This document shows, piece after piece, positions 8,330 to 17,554 of a stretch of DNA of 64,000 bases. The DNA lies in contig NZ_LELK01000001.1 in the NCBI RefSeq assembly GCF_001039475.1, positions 1,700,819 to 1,764,818 of the forward strand, written 5' to 3'. The notes beneath the pieces were generated by a model. It saw nothing but the letters and a program-made list of their open reading frames with translations, did no database searches and was not told the origin of the DNA. Numbering within the stretch: position 1 is the stretch's first letter; every line of letters starts with the position of its first letter. Source of the DNA: Guptibacillus hwajinpoensis (lineage in GTDB: Bacteria; Bacillota; Bacilli; Bacillales; Guptibacillaceae). The position numbers and the translations under genes are program-made.

Positions 8330-8908
8330 TCAAAACTGCACCCATTCATCTGGCTTCAGACGGTACGCAATTTGAGAGCCGCTGTTCTGACTGTACCCTT
8401 CTTCTGCAGCCTCTGCATCGGCTTTCGTTCGATGAACAGTACCAAAAGGATGATTCGGTGGACCGTAGATTGAATAAAGTTTAAGCGGTACATTCCCTGT
8501 ATTAATAACATTATGCCAAGCACCAGCAGGAATCAAAATGGCGAAATCATCATAAACATTCGCTTCAAAGCTTAGATCATTTTTCTTCTCGCCCATTCGA
8601 ACAAGCCCCTGACCCTGTTCAACTCGTAAAAATTGATCGAGATTAGGATGCATTTCTAGACCAATATCTTCACCAACACCAATACTCATCAATGTTACTT
8701 GTAGATGTTCACCAGTCCATATCGCGGTTCGGTACGTCTTGTTTTGAATTGTCGCTTCATTAATATCAAATACAAATGGTTTTTGTCCGTAATCCTTAAC
8801 AGGAACCCTTCCAATCCCATTAGGAGGACGATGATAATTTGATCGGTTTCCTCCCTCTACTTCTGAGCCTTGATATGGATTTTGGTAACTATAAGGTTCT
8901 TCGTGCAT
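8330..8908 (-). CDS. Cupin-domain protein
   Basis: 192 aa single-domain cupin with a hydrophilic N-terminal extension (residues 1-45). Motif 1 is GLEMHPNLDQFLRVEQGQG; motif 2 is PAGAWHNVINTGN. In motif 1 the usual first His of HxH is Glu and the usual Glu is Gln, leaving His in EMH and His in motif 2 as the clear metal ligands. Metal binding may be altered or absent. Function is unknown; similar proteins are annotated only as cupins. ATG with AAGGGG about 10 bases upstream. Confidence 0.85.
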   Translation of the reverse strand: MHEEPYSYQNPYQGSEVEGGNRSNYHRPPNGIGRVPVKDYGQKPFVFDINEATIQNKTYRTAIWTGEHLQVTLMSIGVGEDIGLEMHPNLDQFLRVEQGQGLVRMGEKKNDLSFEANVYDDFAILIPAGAWHNVINTGNVPLKLYSIYGPPNHPFGTVHRTKADAEAAEEGYSQNSGSQIAYRLKPDEWVQF

Positions 8909-9001
8909 CTGTTTCCAACCCCTTCAAAGTTTCTAAAGGTATGTTATTCACGTTGGTATGGGAATGTACCTAATACCACATTAGAACCCGCCCTCATCAG
9001 C

Positions 9002-9526
9002 TTACCGTTTTAATACTCCAAGATACTCTTGCCAAGGTCCAACATCCGACCTATATCTTTCTGACATCACTCGAACAATCTGTGAAAGATGTGTCAGATC
9101 ATGCACAACCCAAGTTGAAAGCAATTCCCTTAGCTTTACTTCACCAAAAGCAGGGTGTATGCCTGTTAACTCAAATTGTTCTTCCGATCCAATGAGCTCC
9201 TTTATTCTCGCTAGACTCTCTGCTCGAACCTTTTTAAATTCTGCCAATTTTTGATCGATTGAGCTTTCAGCTTCTTTCGTTAAGTGAGAATACCGATCAA
9301 AGGGTGGGAAAGACCTATTTTCACCTTCGTTTAAAATCACTTCTATTCTTGGGATCCAATTCGTTTTCTCCCCCTCAATCAGATGATCAACTACTTCAGA
9401 CACATTCCAGGTTCCTTCCCCTTCATTCGTTTCTATCCATCCATCGGATAAACCGATTAAGAACCCTTCCAATGTTTGTGGTGTCCGTTCTAGCACTTCA
9501 ATTGCCTCGTTCAAGTTAAAATTCAA
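9002..9526 (-). CDS. DinB-family protein (four-helix metal-dependent fold)
   Basis: 174 aa. DinB/YfiT-like four-helix bundle with the three His ligands in the expected places: [14 protein letters not shown] near residue 48, and [11 protein letters not shown] in the last helix (two His four residues apart). Such proteins are putative metal-dependent transferases using small thiols; the substrate is unknown. TTG start at 9526 with GAGGAGG 8 bases upstream. A second DinB relative is at 55782, not obviously a recent copy. Confidence 0.85.
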   Translation of the reverse strand: MNFNLNEAIEVLERTPQTLEGFLIGLSDGWIETNEGEGTWNVSEVVDHLIEGEKTNWIPRIEVILNEGENRSFPPFDRYSHLTKEAESSIDQKLAEFKKVRAESLARIKELIGSEEQFELTGIHPAFGEVKLRELLSTWVVHDLTHLSQIVRVMSERYRSDVGPWQEYLGVLKR

Positions 9527-9552
9527 CAGTAGACCTCCTCTTTTTTGGGCAG

Positions 9553-9717
9553 GCTCTTTTCGAAGACATTGTTGCTTTTACTGTAAATAGTTTGATTTCC
9601 GCTCCAGGATGCTCGCTTTCCGCGGGAGAAGAACATCCTTCCGCTCCAATCAGCGAAATGTTGAGCTTTATTCAATAATTGTTTCAAAAGCAAACATCTT
9701 TTAGAAAAGAGCCTTTT
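9553..9717 (+). repeat. Palindromic intergenic element, copy A (internally deleted)
   Basis: Core at 9596-9655 has the left end TCCGCTCCAGGATGCTCGC and the right end CATCCTTCCGCTCCAATCAG of the element seen complete at 13884, but lacks the middle. Flanks keep the element's TCTTTTCGAAGACATTGTTGC-like left arm and CTTTTAGAAAAGAGCC right arm. Confidence 0.8.
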
Positions 9718-9803
9718 GGTAAAGCGATCGTTTTTCACATAAAAAGGGTAGAGAAGTCGCTCCCCCTCTACACCTTTCCATCAATTATCTTTTTTTTACT
9801 GAT

Positions 9804-11261
9804 TTACCATCTTGCCGTCAACATCTTCCTTCTCGTATAGAATTCTACGCCATCTGATCCATTCGCATGAAGATCACCGTAGAACGAATTCTTCCAACCT
9901 GAGAACGGGAAGAACGCCATTGGTGCGGGTACACCAATATTCACACCAAGCATGCCAACTTCAATGTTTTCTCTAAAGTAACGAACGTTGCTTCCACTTT
10001 GAGTGAAAAGGCATGCGCCATTACCAAAGTCAGATTCATTTGTTAGCTCGATTGCTTCTTCTAGGTTCTTCACTCGTACAATCGAAAGAACTGGTGCGAA
10101 GATCTCGTCTTTCCAGATTTGCATGGAAGAATTCACGTGATCAAAAATGGTTGGTCCAATAAAGTAGCCTTCATCGTTGTAAGCTTCATCATTACGCCCA
10201 TCACGAACGAGCGTCGCGCCTTCTTCCTGCCCTTTACGAATATAGTTCTCCGTTCGTTCTTTGTGTTCTTTACGGATAACAGGTCCTAAGAACACATCTT
10301 CATCAAGCCCGTTTCCAATTTTGATTTCATCGGCTTTTTCGTTTAGCTTTTGAAGAAGTGGTTCAACAACATCATCTACCGCTACTACTACGGAACAAGC
10401 CATACACCGTTCGCCTGCAGATCCGTAGGAAGCTGCAATAATTTCTTTAACAGCAGCATCAAGGTCAGCATCCGCCATGACGATCGAATGGTTCTTCGCT
10501 CCGGCTAGCGCTTGGACGCGTTTGCCATTCGCTGCACCTGTTTTGTAGACGTATTCTGCAACAGGTTGTGAGCCAACAAACGAGATCGCAGGTACATCTT
10601 TATGTTCTAATAGACCGTTCACCACATCATGCGCACCATGAATGATGTTCAGTACGCCATCAGGGAGTCCCGCCTCTTTAAAAAGCTCAGCTAATCGGTT
10701 CGCGAGTAACGGCGTTCGTTCAGACGGTTTTAACACGAACGTATTCCCCATTGCGATGGCAAGTGGGAACATCCAGCAAGGTACCATCATTGGGAAGTTA
10801 AATGGTGTAATCCCTCCAACGACGCCGACTGGATAGCGGTACATGCCAGATTCAAGATTCGTCGCAATATCCGGGAGCTGTTTGCCCATCATTAACGACG
10901 GTGCACCAGCAGCGAACTCCACGCACTCAATGCCGCGCTGTACTTCTCCCTGCGCTTCTTTAAAGCTTTTCCCATTCTCCTGCGTTAACAGTTTCGCAAG
11001 CTCGTCCCAGTTGTCTACGAGTAGCTGCTGGTATTTAAAAAGAATACGTGCGCGTTTCGGGACAGGTGTTTTACTCCATGTTTTGAACGTAGCCTTAGCT
11101 ACTTTCACCGCTTCATCAAGATCTTCTCGCGTTGAAATCGGAACCTGCGCAAGCTCTTCTCCTGTTGCTGGGTTCGGGACAGATTGGAACTGCTCGGTTT
11201 TGGCATCTACCCATTTGCCATTGATATAATTCTGTAGCACGTTCGTTGCAGTCGTTGTCAT
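9804..11261 (-). CDS. mmsA: CoA-acylating methylmalonate-semialdehyde dehydrogenase
   Basis: 485 aa. NAD-dependent aldehyde dehydrogenase that converts (methyl)malonate semialdehyde to propionyl- or acetyl-CoA. The order of motifs is complete: [10 protein letters not shown] at the N-terminus, [37 protein letters not shown], the active-site Cys in [11 protein letters not shown] (the MMSDH form), [10 protein letters not shown], and the C-terminal [16 protein letters not shown] chose the ATG at 11261, behind AGGAAGGGG. It begins one base after the stop of the alcohol dehydrogenase gene, so the two are translationally linked. In Bacillus the same enzyme is also called IolA, but no inositol genes are near. 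Confidence 0.92.
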   Translation of the reverse strand: MTTTATNVLQNYINGKWVDAKTEQFQSVPNPATGEELAQVPISTREDLDEAVKVAKATFKTWSKTPVPKRARILFKYQQLLVDNWDELAKLLTQENGKSFKEAQGEVQRGIECVEFAAGAPSLMMGKQLPDIATNLESGMYRYPVGVVGGITPFNFPMMVPCWMFPLAIAMGNTFVLKPSERTPLLANRLAELFKEAGLPDGVLNIIHGAHDVVNGLLEHKDVPAISFVGSQPVAEYVYKTGAANGKRVQALAGAKNHSIVMADADLDAAVKEIIAASYGSAGERCMACSVVVAVDDVVEPLLQKLNEKADEIKIGNGLDEDVFLGPVIRKEHKERTENYIRKGQEEGATLVRDGRNDEAYNDEGYFIGPTIFDHVNSSMQIWKDEIFAPVLSIVRVKNLEEAIELTNESDFGNGACLFTQSGSNVRYFRENIEVGMLGVNIGVPAPMAFFPFSGWKNSFYGDLHANGSDGVEFYTRRKMLTARW

Positions 11262-11262
11262 G

Positions 11263-12489
11263 TTAAATTTCCCCTTCCTGTTGCGCGTAAGATTGAACTC
11301 TTTCTGGACTCGTAAACTGATAGTCATAACAAATCTGATACAGTTCTTCTAACTCCGCTTGCGTTGGTAAGCGTGGGTTATTTGCTGGGCTCCCGCTGTC
11401 TAAAGCATCTGCTGCCATTTTACTAATAGCGCTTTGGTAAACCTGCTCGGTAATGCCCCATTCTTTCAAATTGGGAATCTCTAGTGATGCGCAGAGATTC
11501 TTTACGGAAGCTACTGCCAGTTCTGCGGCTTCTTCATTTGATAATAAAGCATCTGTTTCAGGCTGGAACAGTCGGCCAACTTCAGCAAGACGACCCGTAC
11601 AGGATTCCATGCTGTATTCGAGAACAGCCGGAAGCAGCATCGCGTTTGAAAACCCGTGTGGCACATGAAAGAGCGCACCGATCGGCCGCGACATCCCGTG
11701 CACAAGACAAACGGAAGCATTTGTAAATGCCATTCCCGCCTGGAGGGCTCCCAAACTCATACTTTCTCTTGCATCGAGATTCTCTCCATCGCTGTAAGCG
11801 CTTCTAATATTATTGATAATAAGCTTCATTGCAGACAGTGCCATCGCATCTGTCATCGGATGAGCTCGTTTTGATAAATAAGCTTCAACTGCGTGACTCA
11901 GTGCATCAATCCCTGTCGCTGCCGTAACTTGCTTTGGAGATGAAATGGATAATAGCGGGTCAACGATCGCAACCACTGGCATGAAGGCCGGCTGCTTGAT
12001 CATCATTTTCACATCAGTCGTTGTATTTGTAATAACCGTAACGTCCGTTGCTTCTGAGCCGGTTCCAGCTGTTGTTGGAATGGCGAGATGCGGAATCGGA
12101 TCCTTCTCAGCAATTGTTCTATTACCTCGGTAGTCCCCTATGTAACCCCCATTCGTCGCAAGAACCGCTATCGCTTTCGCCGTATCAATACAGCTTCCTC
12201 CACCAAGTGAAATCACAATGTCACAGTTCGTGTTTTGAAAAAGAACAAGGCCTTCCGACACATAGTCATCCTTTGGTTCTGATTCAACACCGGTGTAAAC
12301 CTCACTTACTACTCCTTTTTGCTCTAGAAACTCCTGGCACTCTTTCACATATCCAAGACTCGTCATCACCTGATCACTAACAATAAGGGCTTTCTGACCG
12401 CGAAGAGCTGCTTCTTCACCAATTTGTCTAAACGACTCTCTACCATAGAGAATCGTTTGAGGTGTACGAAAAACCGCAAAATGTTTCAT
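11263..12489 (-). CDS. Iron-containing alcohol dehydrogenase
   Basis: 408 aa. Group III (iron-dependent) NAD(P)-linked alcohol dehydrogenase. Visible features are the dinucleotide-binding [21 protein letters not shown], the iron-site [14 protein letters not shown] (Asp and His) and [18 protein letters not shown] (two more His ligands). ATG 12489 follows AAAAGGAGAG. It is directly upstream of, and coupled to, the CoA-acylating semialdehyde dehydrogenase. That suggests the pair oxidises an alcohol or hydroxyacid to a semialdehyde and then to acyl-CoA. 3-hydroxypropionate or 3-hydroxyisobutyrate are reasonable guesses but are inference only. Confidence 0.9.
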   Translation of the reverse strand: MKHFAVFRTPQTILYGRESFRQIGEEAALRGQKALIVSDQVMTSLGYVKECQEFLEQKGVVSEVYTGVESEPKDDYVSEGLVLFQNTNCDIVISLGGGSCIDTAKAIAVLATNGGYIGDYRGNRTIAEKDPIPHLAIPTTAGTGSEATDVTVITNTTTDVKMMIKQPAFMPVVAIVDPLLSISSPKQVTAATGIDALSHAVEAYLSKRAHPMTDAMALSAMKLIINNIRSAYSDGENLDARESMSLGALQAGMAFTNASVCLVHGMSRPIGALFHVPHGFSNAMLLPAVLEYSMESCTGRLAEVGRLFQPETDALLSNEEAAELAVASVKNLCASLEIPNLKEWGITEQVYQSAISKMAADALDSGSPANNPRLPTQAELEELYQICYDYQFTSPERVQSYAQQEGEI

Positions 12490-12694
12490 TCGATCTCTCC
12501 TTTTGAAATGCCATGCTTGAGTAAAGCAGTATAAAACATAACGTGTGCGATTCTTGGAGTCTATGAAACAAAGGCAAAGTTCCCCCATTATCTTCCTTCT
12601 TGATGAAGGTACCTCTTTCCTACCATCATTGACGATAACTCTAAAACTTTCTTCTTAACCTTATTAGGATATCAGTACATCCATCTAAAAGTAA

Positions 12695-12728
12695 GGCACA
12701 CCTTAATCCATTTGGATTAAGATGTGCC
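12695..12728 (-). terminator. Terminator of the APH-like kinase gene
   Basis: Hairpin GGCACA.CTTAATCC ATTT GGATTAAG.TGTGCC, 26 bases past the stop of the gene ending at 12754. Only a weak T-rich tail. Confidence 0.6.
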
Positions 12729-12753
12729 TAACTAGCCATACATAAACGTTCCC

Positions 12754-13545
12754 TTACAACCACTCTTCTCCATGCTTACGAATAAATCGAATCTCGTTTT
12801 GATAATGCTCATAATGCCCTTCATCAATCATTTTTTGGAAAGCACCGTCGCCTTCCCCGGCTTTTCTTACCATGTATTTACACAATCCTTCTAACCGTAG
12901 CAATACCATCTCAACATAACCTTCTTCCATTCCTTCAACACCGTACGATTCAAAGAACAACTTCACTCTTTGTCTAATACGGTCGGCATCCCGCGATGAC
13001 TCATAATAAACGGCTTCACCTGTTTCAGTATGGTAAAGTCTACTTAACGGTACGCATGTATAAAGCGTATAGGCAATATCCCAAAGTCTTGGCCCAGGAG
13101 CAGCAACATCAAAATCAATAATCCCGACTGGTTTTTGATGATCATAAATAATGTTATACACCGCAAAATCATTATGGCACATCACTTCATAAGGTTCTGG
13201 TGTATGATCAAGTGGCTCAATGTTATCCATCGGAAAGTCGCTCACAGCATCATGATAAAGACGCAGCATTCTTGCGATTTCCTTTAAGCCATCAGTAGAC
13301 CACATGTATTCTTTTAACGGATAATTACCAGCTTCTCCGTCAATGTATGATAGAACCTCTCTACCTTTTTCATCTATACCTAAAAACCTAGGTGCATGAT
13401 CGTACCCTTTGTGCTCCAAATGCTTTAATAACTCATGTATTTTGATACTTTCTGGCTTCAGTTCTCGTCGAACCGTATTTCCTGAACGGTATACATTCGA
13501 GACATTCCCACCTGTTAGCAATTCTTCTTTATCGTTGTTTGACAT
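12754..13545 (-). CDS. Aminoglycoside phosphotransferase-family (APH) kinase-like protein
   Basis: 263 aa. Protein-kinase-like fold of the APH/choline kinase group. The catalytic loop is MCHNDFAVYNIIYD (HND) and the metal-binding segment is VGIIDFDVAAPGPRLWDIAY (DFD). The N-terminal lobe has LLTGGNVSNVYRSGNTVRR. Substrates vary widely in this family (aminoglycosides, macrolides, choline, fructosamine), so resistance is only a possibility. ATG 13545 follows GGAAGGGGA. The 5' region contains small reading frames and a hairpin terminator that together look like an attenuator. Confidence 0.85.
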   Translation of the reverse strand: MSNNDKEELLTGGNVSNVYRSGNTVRRELKPESIKIHELLKHLEHKGYDHAPRFLGIDEKGREVLSYIDGEAGNYPLKEYMWSTDGLKEIARMLRLYHDAVSDFPMDNIEPLDHTPEPYEVMCHNDFAVYNIIYDHQKPVGIIDFDVAAPGPRLWDIAYTLYTCVPLSRLYHTETGEAVYYESSRDADRIRQRVKLFFESYGVEGMEEGYVEMVLLRLEGLCKYMVRKAGEGDGAFQKMIDEGHYEHYQNEIRFIRKHGEEWL

Positions 13546-13815
13546 CTATAAATCCCCTTCCATTAGTAGAAAATCTTGGGATACTAAGATGTGTCTAATA
13601 GAGATGTAAGTTTTTTTACACAAAAAAAGCAGATACAAAGGTATCCACTTGTGTTCTTAGGAATTAACACACCAAGCGTCCCTTGTTAATGAGTGATAAA
13701 TAGACATACTCCCCCGTTACTTAGAGGTTCGTATTCTATTCAATTCGTTCATCATTACAAGGTAATCCACATGTTAAGTTAAATTCCCCTTCCATTTACA
13801 TCTCTACTAGTAAGT
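13545..13815 (-). promoter_or_regulatory. Possible attenuator leader of the APH-like gene with three micro-ORFs
   Basis: Read on the minus strand: GGAAGGGG then a 5-codon ORF (13772-13755, MWITL); its stop overlaps the start of a 12-codon ORF (13755-13717, MMNELNRIRTSK) as TAATG; a 16-codon ORF follows (13707-13657, MSIYHSLTRDAWCVNS) directly after GGGGGAG; then a hairpin with a 7-T tail (13648-13622). A 16-base segment near the 5' end (13795-13810) is complementary at 14 of 16 positions to the segment just past the terminator (13595-13610). Translation or ribosome stalling in the leader could decide whether the hairpin forms. Inference from layout only. Confidence 0.45.
13622..13648 (-). terminator. 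Leader terminator upstream of the APH-like gene
   Basis: GTGGATAC CTTT GTATCTGC pairs throughout if two G-U pairs are allowed, followed by seven T on the minus strand. It lies between the small leader reading frames and the gene start, so transcription must read through it to express the gene. Confidence 0.6.
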
Positions 13816-13869
13816 GTATAGTAAGTTTTTCCAATAATCAATTAAAATAATAATGACTAGCTCACCTTA

Positions 13870-14069
13870 TATGAGTGGGTTAATTTCCGCTCCAGGATGC
13901 TCGCTTTCCGCGGGGCGGGCGGTGAGCCTCCTCATCGCTTACGCTCTTGCGGGGTCTCACCTGTCCCGCTAGTCCCGCAGGAGTCGACCATCCTTCCGCT
14001 CCAATCCTAAGTGTGGTTTTTTCAATCATTGTTTCAAAAGCAACAATCTTTTAGAAAAGAACCTTTTGA
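13870..14069 (+). repeat. Palindromic intergenic element, copy B (complete)
   Basis: Core 13884-14006: starts TTTCCGCTCCAGGATGCTCG, has the GC-rich CCGCGGGGCGGGCGGTGAGC and CCCGCTAGTCCCGCAGGAGTC parts, and ends CATCCTTCCGCTCC. The end sequences are inverted copies of GGATGC(TCG), so the RNA or single strand folds into a long hairpin. Tail ends TTTTAGAAAAGAACC. One of six copies. Confidence 0.9.
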
Positions 14070-14094
14070 ATCTGATTAGAGAGTCTGAACATAA

Positions 14095-14328
14095 TTAAAT
14101 AACGAAAGCACCTGTAACAATAAATGAAGCGCCAATGATTAATACAAAACTCTTTGCAAAACCATATGGAACCCTATTAATAACTTTCATTAAGAGCTCC
14201 CATTCTAAAAATCCACTTATTCCCACCGAACTTCTATCTCGATAATCTTCTTGTTTCATCTTAAATAAAGAAAAGTAAAGAATGATTAAGCCCCACAGTA
14301 TAAGTAATCCTCCGATAATAAGTTTCAT
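14095..14328 (-). CDS. Small two-segment membrane protein, 77 aa, function unknown
   Basis: N-terminal hydrophobic segment (LIIGGLLILWGLIILYFSL), a charged loop (KMKQEDYRDRSSVG) and a C-terminal hydrophobic segment (FVLIIGASFIVTGAFVI). Family not recognised. ATG 14328 lies 4 bases after AAAGGAAGGG; TTG 14331 is the alternative. Monocistronic, next to a palindromic repeat. Confidence 0.6.
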   Translation of the reverse strand: MKLIIGGLLILWGLIILYFSLFKMKQEDYRDRSSVGISGFLEWELLMKVINRVPYGFAKSFVLIIGASFIVTGAFVI

Positions 14329-14576
14329 CAAACCCTTCCTTTCTTATCAAACTAAAATAGTTAAGTAGTTTTATACTAGTATGTACGTTAATTACGGATT
14401 AAAGTTTCAATTATTATCCATTAATAACAATATATTTCAGTATGATAAACTATAACTTTAAAGACTGATGAATGTTATCCATATGAGAATTACCTAAACA
14501 TACCCTAATCTAGGGATTACTCCTCTCTAGAAAGAATATCAATGTAAATCCTATAAAAACGGAGCGAATTAAATTT

Positions 14577-14786
14577 ATGCCTTTCTTATTTCTGCTTATA
14601 GCTTTACTAGTTCTATTTTCTGGCGCTTTTATGCTTAGTCCCCTATTTTTACTTGTAAGTTTAGTCAGCGCGATTTATTACTCTAGAAAGAGGAAATATG
14701 TAGTTGCTTCTATCGTAACCTTTTTTGTTAGCCTTCTCTTACTAATCGTTATGGGTACTACCGCAATTATTCTCATATTTAAATAG
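14577..14786 (+). CDS. Very hydrophobic 69-aa protein, function unknown
   Basis: Two to three hydrophobic segments almost fill the protein; a basic YYSRKRKY loop lies in the middle. The ribosome site (GGAG) is 12 bases from the ATG, longer than normal, so translation is less certain. It is followed by a hairpin terminator at 14817. Family not recognised. Confidence 0.5.
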   Translation: MPFLFLLIALLVLFSGAFMLSPLFLLVSLVSAIYYSRKRKYVVASIVTFFVSLLLLIVMGTTAIILIFK

Positions 14787-14816
14787 TTTTAACAATCTGT
14801 CTTGAATAAATAATTA

Positions 14817-14842
14817 AATGGCGGGTGAAAAAACCCGCCATT
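14817..14842. terminator. Bidirectional terminator between convergent genes
   Basis: AATGGCGGGT/ACCCGCCATT, a perfect 10-bp stem between the 69-aa membrane protein gene and the converging P-loop kinase gene. Confidence 0.75.
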
Positions 14843-14846
14843 CCAC

Positions 14847-15713
14847 TTATCCCTCAAACGAATCCTCAACAAATTGAATTACTTCCTGTTGAACCCGCTC
14901 CCAATTGAAATCATCATTTCTTATTACGGTCTTCTTCACTAAAAGGTCATCTATGATGTTTAACTCGATTTCAGTTCGAACTTTTAAAAATTCAACGAGG
15001 CCGTTAAAGCCTTTTAAACCATGACTTCGTCCATATCCTTGTTGAGTGTAATATTGCGTTACACCATCTCGCCATTCGGAAGATCGCTCATGGAATGCTC
15101 TGTTTAAAATAGAACGAACATCACCAGGATGGAAATAGAGAAGTGATGGATTTAACGGCTTGATCAGATCGGCCAACTTCAATACATAATTGCTAATCAT
15201 TTCTTCAGAAGCGTCATATCGACCAAGCATAGCTGAAAGAGGATTCTGAAGGAAGCAACACTCAAAAACTATGACAGACTCTTCTTTCTTGTGCGCCTGT
15301 ACAAACTCATTCCACCGATTCAAATGCACTTCACAGTAACGTTCTAATGGAAGGTTTCCATCATAAATATCTTTGTGCATCACATCAGCAAACAATTCAT
15401 TTGGTAACTCATGTGTTAATTCCTGTTGAAGCTTTCCATATTCTATGAAATAGTAATTTCCCTTGCATTGCGTAATTTCCTCAATCAATTTGAGAGAATC
15501 TATGTGCTTCTCTACTAGCTCGTTATACTCTTCCTGTGTAAAACAAGCTACTTTATCGTAATCTGCTGGGTTGTTTAGATCACCCTCAAGATAAGCCCTT
15601 GTGTCGATGCCGGCCTTAGTTAAATGATCATAAATTAACTTAGCCGTCGTGCTTTTACCTGAACCCCACATACCTTCAACGATAATCAACTTTGTTTCTG
15701 CCAAACTAACCAC
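14847..15713 (-). CDS. P-loop NTPase, nucleotide-kinase-like, function unknown
   Basis: 288 aa. The N-terminus has a clear Walker A motif (IVEGMWGSGKSTTAKLI). The later text fits a thymidylate- or adenylylsulfate-kinase-like fold (VIVFECCFLQNPL as a Walker-B-like strand), but no substrate-specific motif is recognised. The start is uncertain: GTG 15713 or a TTG nine bases later behind AGGTGG. Stands alone between terminators. Confidence 0.75.
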   Translation of the reverse strand: MVSLAETKLIIVEGMWGSGKSTTAKLIYDHLTKAGIDTRAYLEGDLNNPADYDKVACFTQEEYNELVEKHIDSLKLIEEITQCKGNYYFIEYGKLQQELTHELPNELFADVMHKDIYDGNLPLERYCEVHLNRWNEFVQAHKKEESVIVFECCFLQNPLSAMLGRYDASEEMISNYVLKLADLIKPLNPSLLYFHPGDVRSILNRAFHERSSEWRDGVTQYYTQQGYGRSHGLKGFNGLVEFLKVRTEIELNIIDDLLVKKTVIRNDDFNWERVQQEVIQFVEDSFEG

Positions 15714-15851
15714 CTACCTTGTTATTAAATTAATGATGGTCAGTCTAATGTAACCACCACGTTAATTCTGCATTTCCAGCGTCTTCTTCATTTCGTTCAT
15801 CTCCTTTCGTTCAAGTTAGTTCAAATCCGCCTACTTTAGAACGCTTACATA

Positions 15852-16433
15852 TTATCTTTTAATAAAACCATTTTTAAATAAATCGTACCACTCTTTTAGA
15901 TTTTCACCTTGTAAGACATTCAATTTACTTAGAATATCTCTCGAAAATTCCAATGCTGCACTTCCATTAGCCGTAATTAAATTACCATCACTAGTAGATT
16001 GTTCGTCTATGTATTTTTCGTCACCTCGGTAATTTGGTGCGCCTTCTTTTAGGTAAGCCAATGAGTTACCTGTATGGTTATGATGATCAAGATATCCGTA
16101 TTCTCCAAGAAAAGTCGTTGCATCACAAATGGCTGCTACTGGAATACTTCTTTCAAAACAATAATCCACGAGACTCTTAACCTGATGATTTTTTTCTTCT
16201 CTCCATCCTGTTCCACCCGGAATGATTAACATTGCTAAATCCATTTGAGGAGAGAAGTCTTGTAAGCTATAATCCGGCAGGACTGTTAAACCACCCATTG
16301 AGGTTTTAGCTTCCTTATCAATCGCAATCGTCTGAACGTGATAACCCGTTCCTGGTTTATTTAATTCAGCAGTTACATAACTTGCTTCCCAATCAGCAAA
16401 ACCATCTGTAACAAAAACCAATATTTTTTTCAT
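15852..16433 (-). CDS. DJ-1/PfpI family protein (type 1 glutamine amidotransferase-like)
   Basis: 193 aa. Starts MKKILVFVTDGFADWEASYV, with the conserved acidic residue in ADWE, and has the nucleophile elbow VAAICDATTFLGEYG with its Cys. The Bacillus relatives are annotated as DJ-1/PfpI or GATase-like proteins of unknown substrate. ATG 16433 is 8 bases after GGGAGG, better than an upstream in-frame start. Confidence 0.88.
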   Translation of the reverse strand: MKKILVFVTDGFADWEASYVTAELNKPGTGYHVQTIAIDKEAKTSMGGLTVLPDYSLQDFSPQMDLAMLIIPGGTGWREEKNHQVKSLVDYCFERSIPVAAICDATTFLGEYGYLDHHNHTGNSLAYLKEGAPNYRGDEKYIDEQSTSDGNLITANGSAALEFSRDILSKLNVLQGENLKEWYDLFKNGFIKR

Positions 16434-16552
16434 ATGCGCGACCTCCCAAATTAGTATAAAATGTAAGACCACTTATTCTTGATTTTTCCAATCCTTATGA
16501 TACCAATTATTCCAAATCGTTATGAATAACTCAATGTATTCTATCAAATAAA

Positions 16553-16592
16553 AAAGGGAGCCGTTCATCCTTTTGAGATCAACGCTCCCTTG
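16553..16592 (-). terminator. Terminator of the DUF975-like gene
   Basis: AAGGGAGC(C)GTT/AACGCTCCCTT stem with TTTTTTATTTG following on the minus strand. 10 bases past the stop at 16602. Confidence 0.8.
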
Positions 16593-16601
16593 TTAAAAAA
16601 A

Positions 16602-17312
16602 TTATTCTTTTATTGATTCATAGAATTCAAACCTAGAAACTTTAAAATAAGCAATGCTCCACAAAATTCCTACGATAAATGCTAGTAAACCTAGTAAAAA
16701 CCATCCGATGAAACTGATGTACAAACCTAATAGTTGGAGCTTCCTCCCCTTCATCAATCTAATGCTAGAAGAAATGCACTTTATCAAATTTTCTTTGGGA
16801 TCGTCATAAAAGATATACATACATTGGGATATCCCTAAGTACAACCAACCAGCCATCAAGGCGATTAATAATAATACCCCTGCCCTTAAAGGGGTGTTCA
16901 CCAACAGTAAGTTAAAGAGTGCGCCACCTGTACATATAGCGACAACCAGTTGTAAAACCCGATTTACGACTAAGATGATAAAACCTTTAATAATAAGCGT
17001 TCTATGTCTAAATCCATATAAAAAGGATGTAAGATACTTCTTGTCTTTATGGTGTTTAATACTATGAATCAGATCCACTAAAGCAAAGAAAAGGATACTC
17101 CCTATAAGTGACCCAAGAATGATACCGACGATATTTAGCGAACTTGTAAAGGTAAGTGGACTAAAATTTAATCCTCCTCTATTAAATGACAAAGTAGAAT
17201 AATCTGCTCCAGCTAGAGAGATCAGTAGATAAGTAATGAAAACTAAGCTCACTACTTTCATCCAATTACCTTTTAAAATATGTAATGCATTTCCTTTTAC
17301 TTCTGAAATCAT
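16602..17312 (-). CDS. DUF975 family membrane protein
   Basis: 236 aa with about six hydrophobic segments. The opening KGNALHILKGNWMKVV followed by a membrane segment is the usual DUF975 start; a later HHKDKKYLTSFLYGFRHR loop and the YIFYDDPKENLIKCISSSIRLMKGRK segment also fit. Function unknown; members are polytopic proteins of Firmicutes. ATG 17312 follows AGGGGG. Confidence 0.8.
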   Translation of the reverse strand: MISEVKGNALHILKGNWMKVVSLVFITYLLISLAGADYSTLSFNRGGLNFSPLTFTSSLNIVGIILGSLIGSILFFALVDLIHSIKHHKDKKYLTSFLYGFRHRTLIIKGFIILVVNRVLQLVVAICTGGALFNLLLVNTPLRAGVLLLIALMAGWLYLGISQCMYIFYDDPKENLIKCISSSIRLMKGRKLQLLGLYISFIGWFLLGLLAFIVGILWSIAYFKVSRFEFYESIKE

Positions 17313-17493
17313 GAATGCCCCCTGCGATACGTTTAACTTCTTTCTAATGGCGATTCTACACAACTACATTTGCTAAATAAAGTGATAACCAGAGGAACAT
17401 AACTTCATTTCTTTAAGATCAATCGTATCTGACTCATAAAAGATTACCAATGGAGCAGTATTTGAGCTAGCTTATTAATTGCTCTTGATATAA

Positions 17494-17527
17494 AAATCAG
17501 TTAGACATAAATATGCCTAACTGATTT
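17494..17527 (-). terminator. Terminator of the tRNA dihydrouridine synthase gene
   Basis: AAATCAGTTAG.CAT/ATG.CTAACTGATTT hairpin with a T-rich tail on the minus strand, just past the stop at 17555. Confidence 0.75.
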
Positions 17528-17554
17528 TATTTAACGTCCTATTGTATGTTGAAA

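Noticed and set aside
9523-9738. 71-aa minus-strand frame
   Set aside because: It lies across a copy of the palindromic element; no ribosome site or protein-like pattern.
13597-13810. Insertion of a small transposable element with terminal inverted repeats
   Set aside because: The 16-base inverted arms and duplicated GGAAGGGG site could suggest this, but no target duplication or transposase is visible and the leader interpretation explains more of the content; kept only as an alternative.
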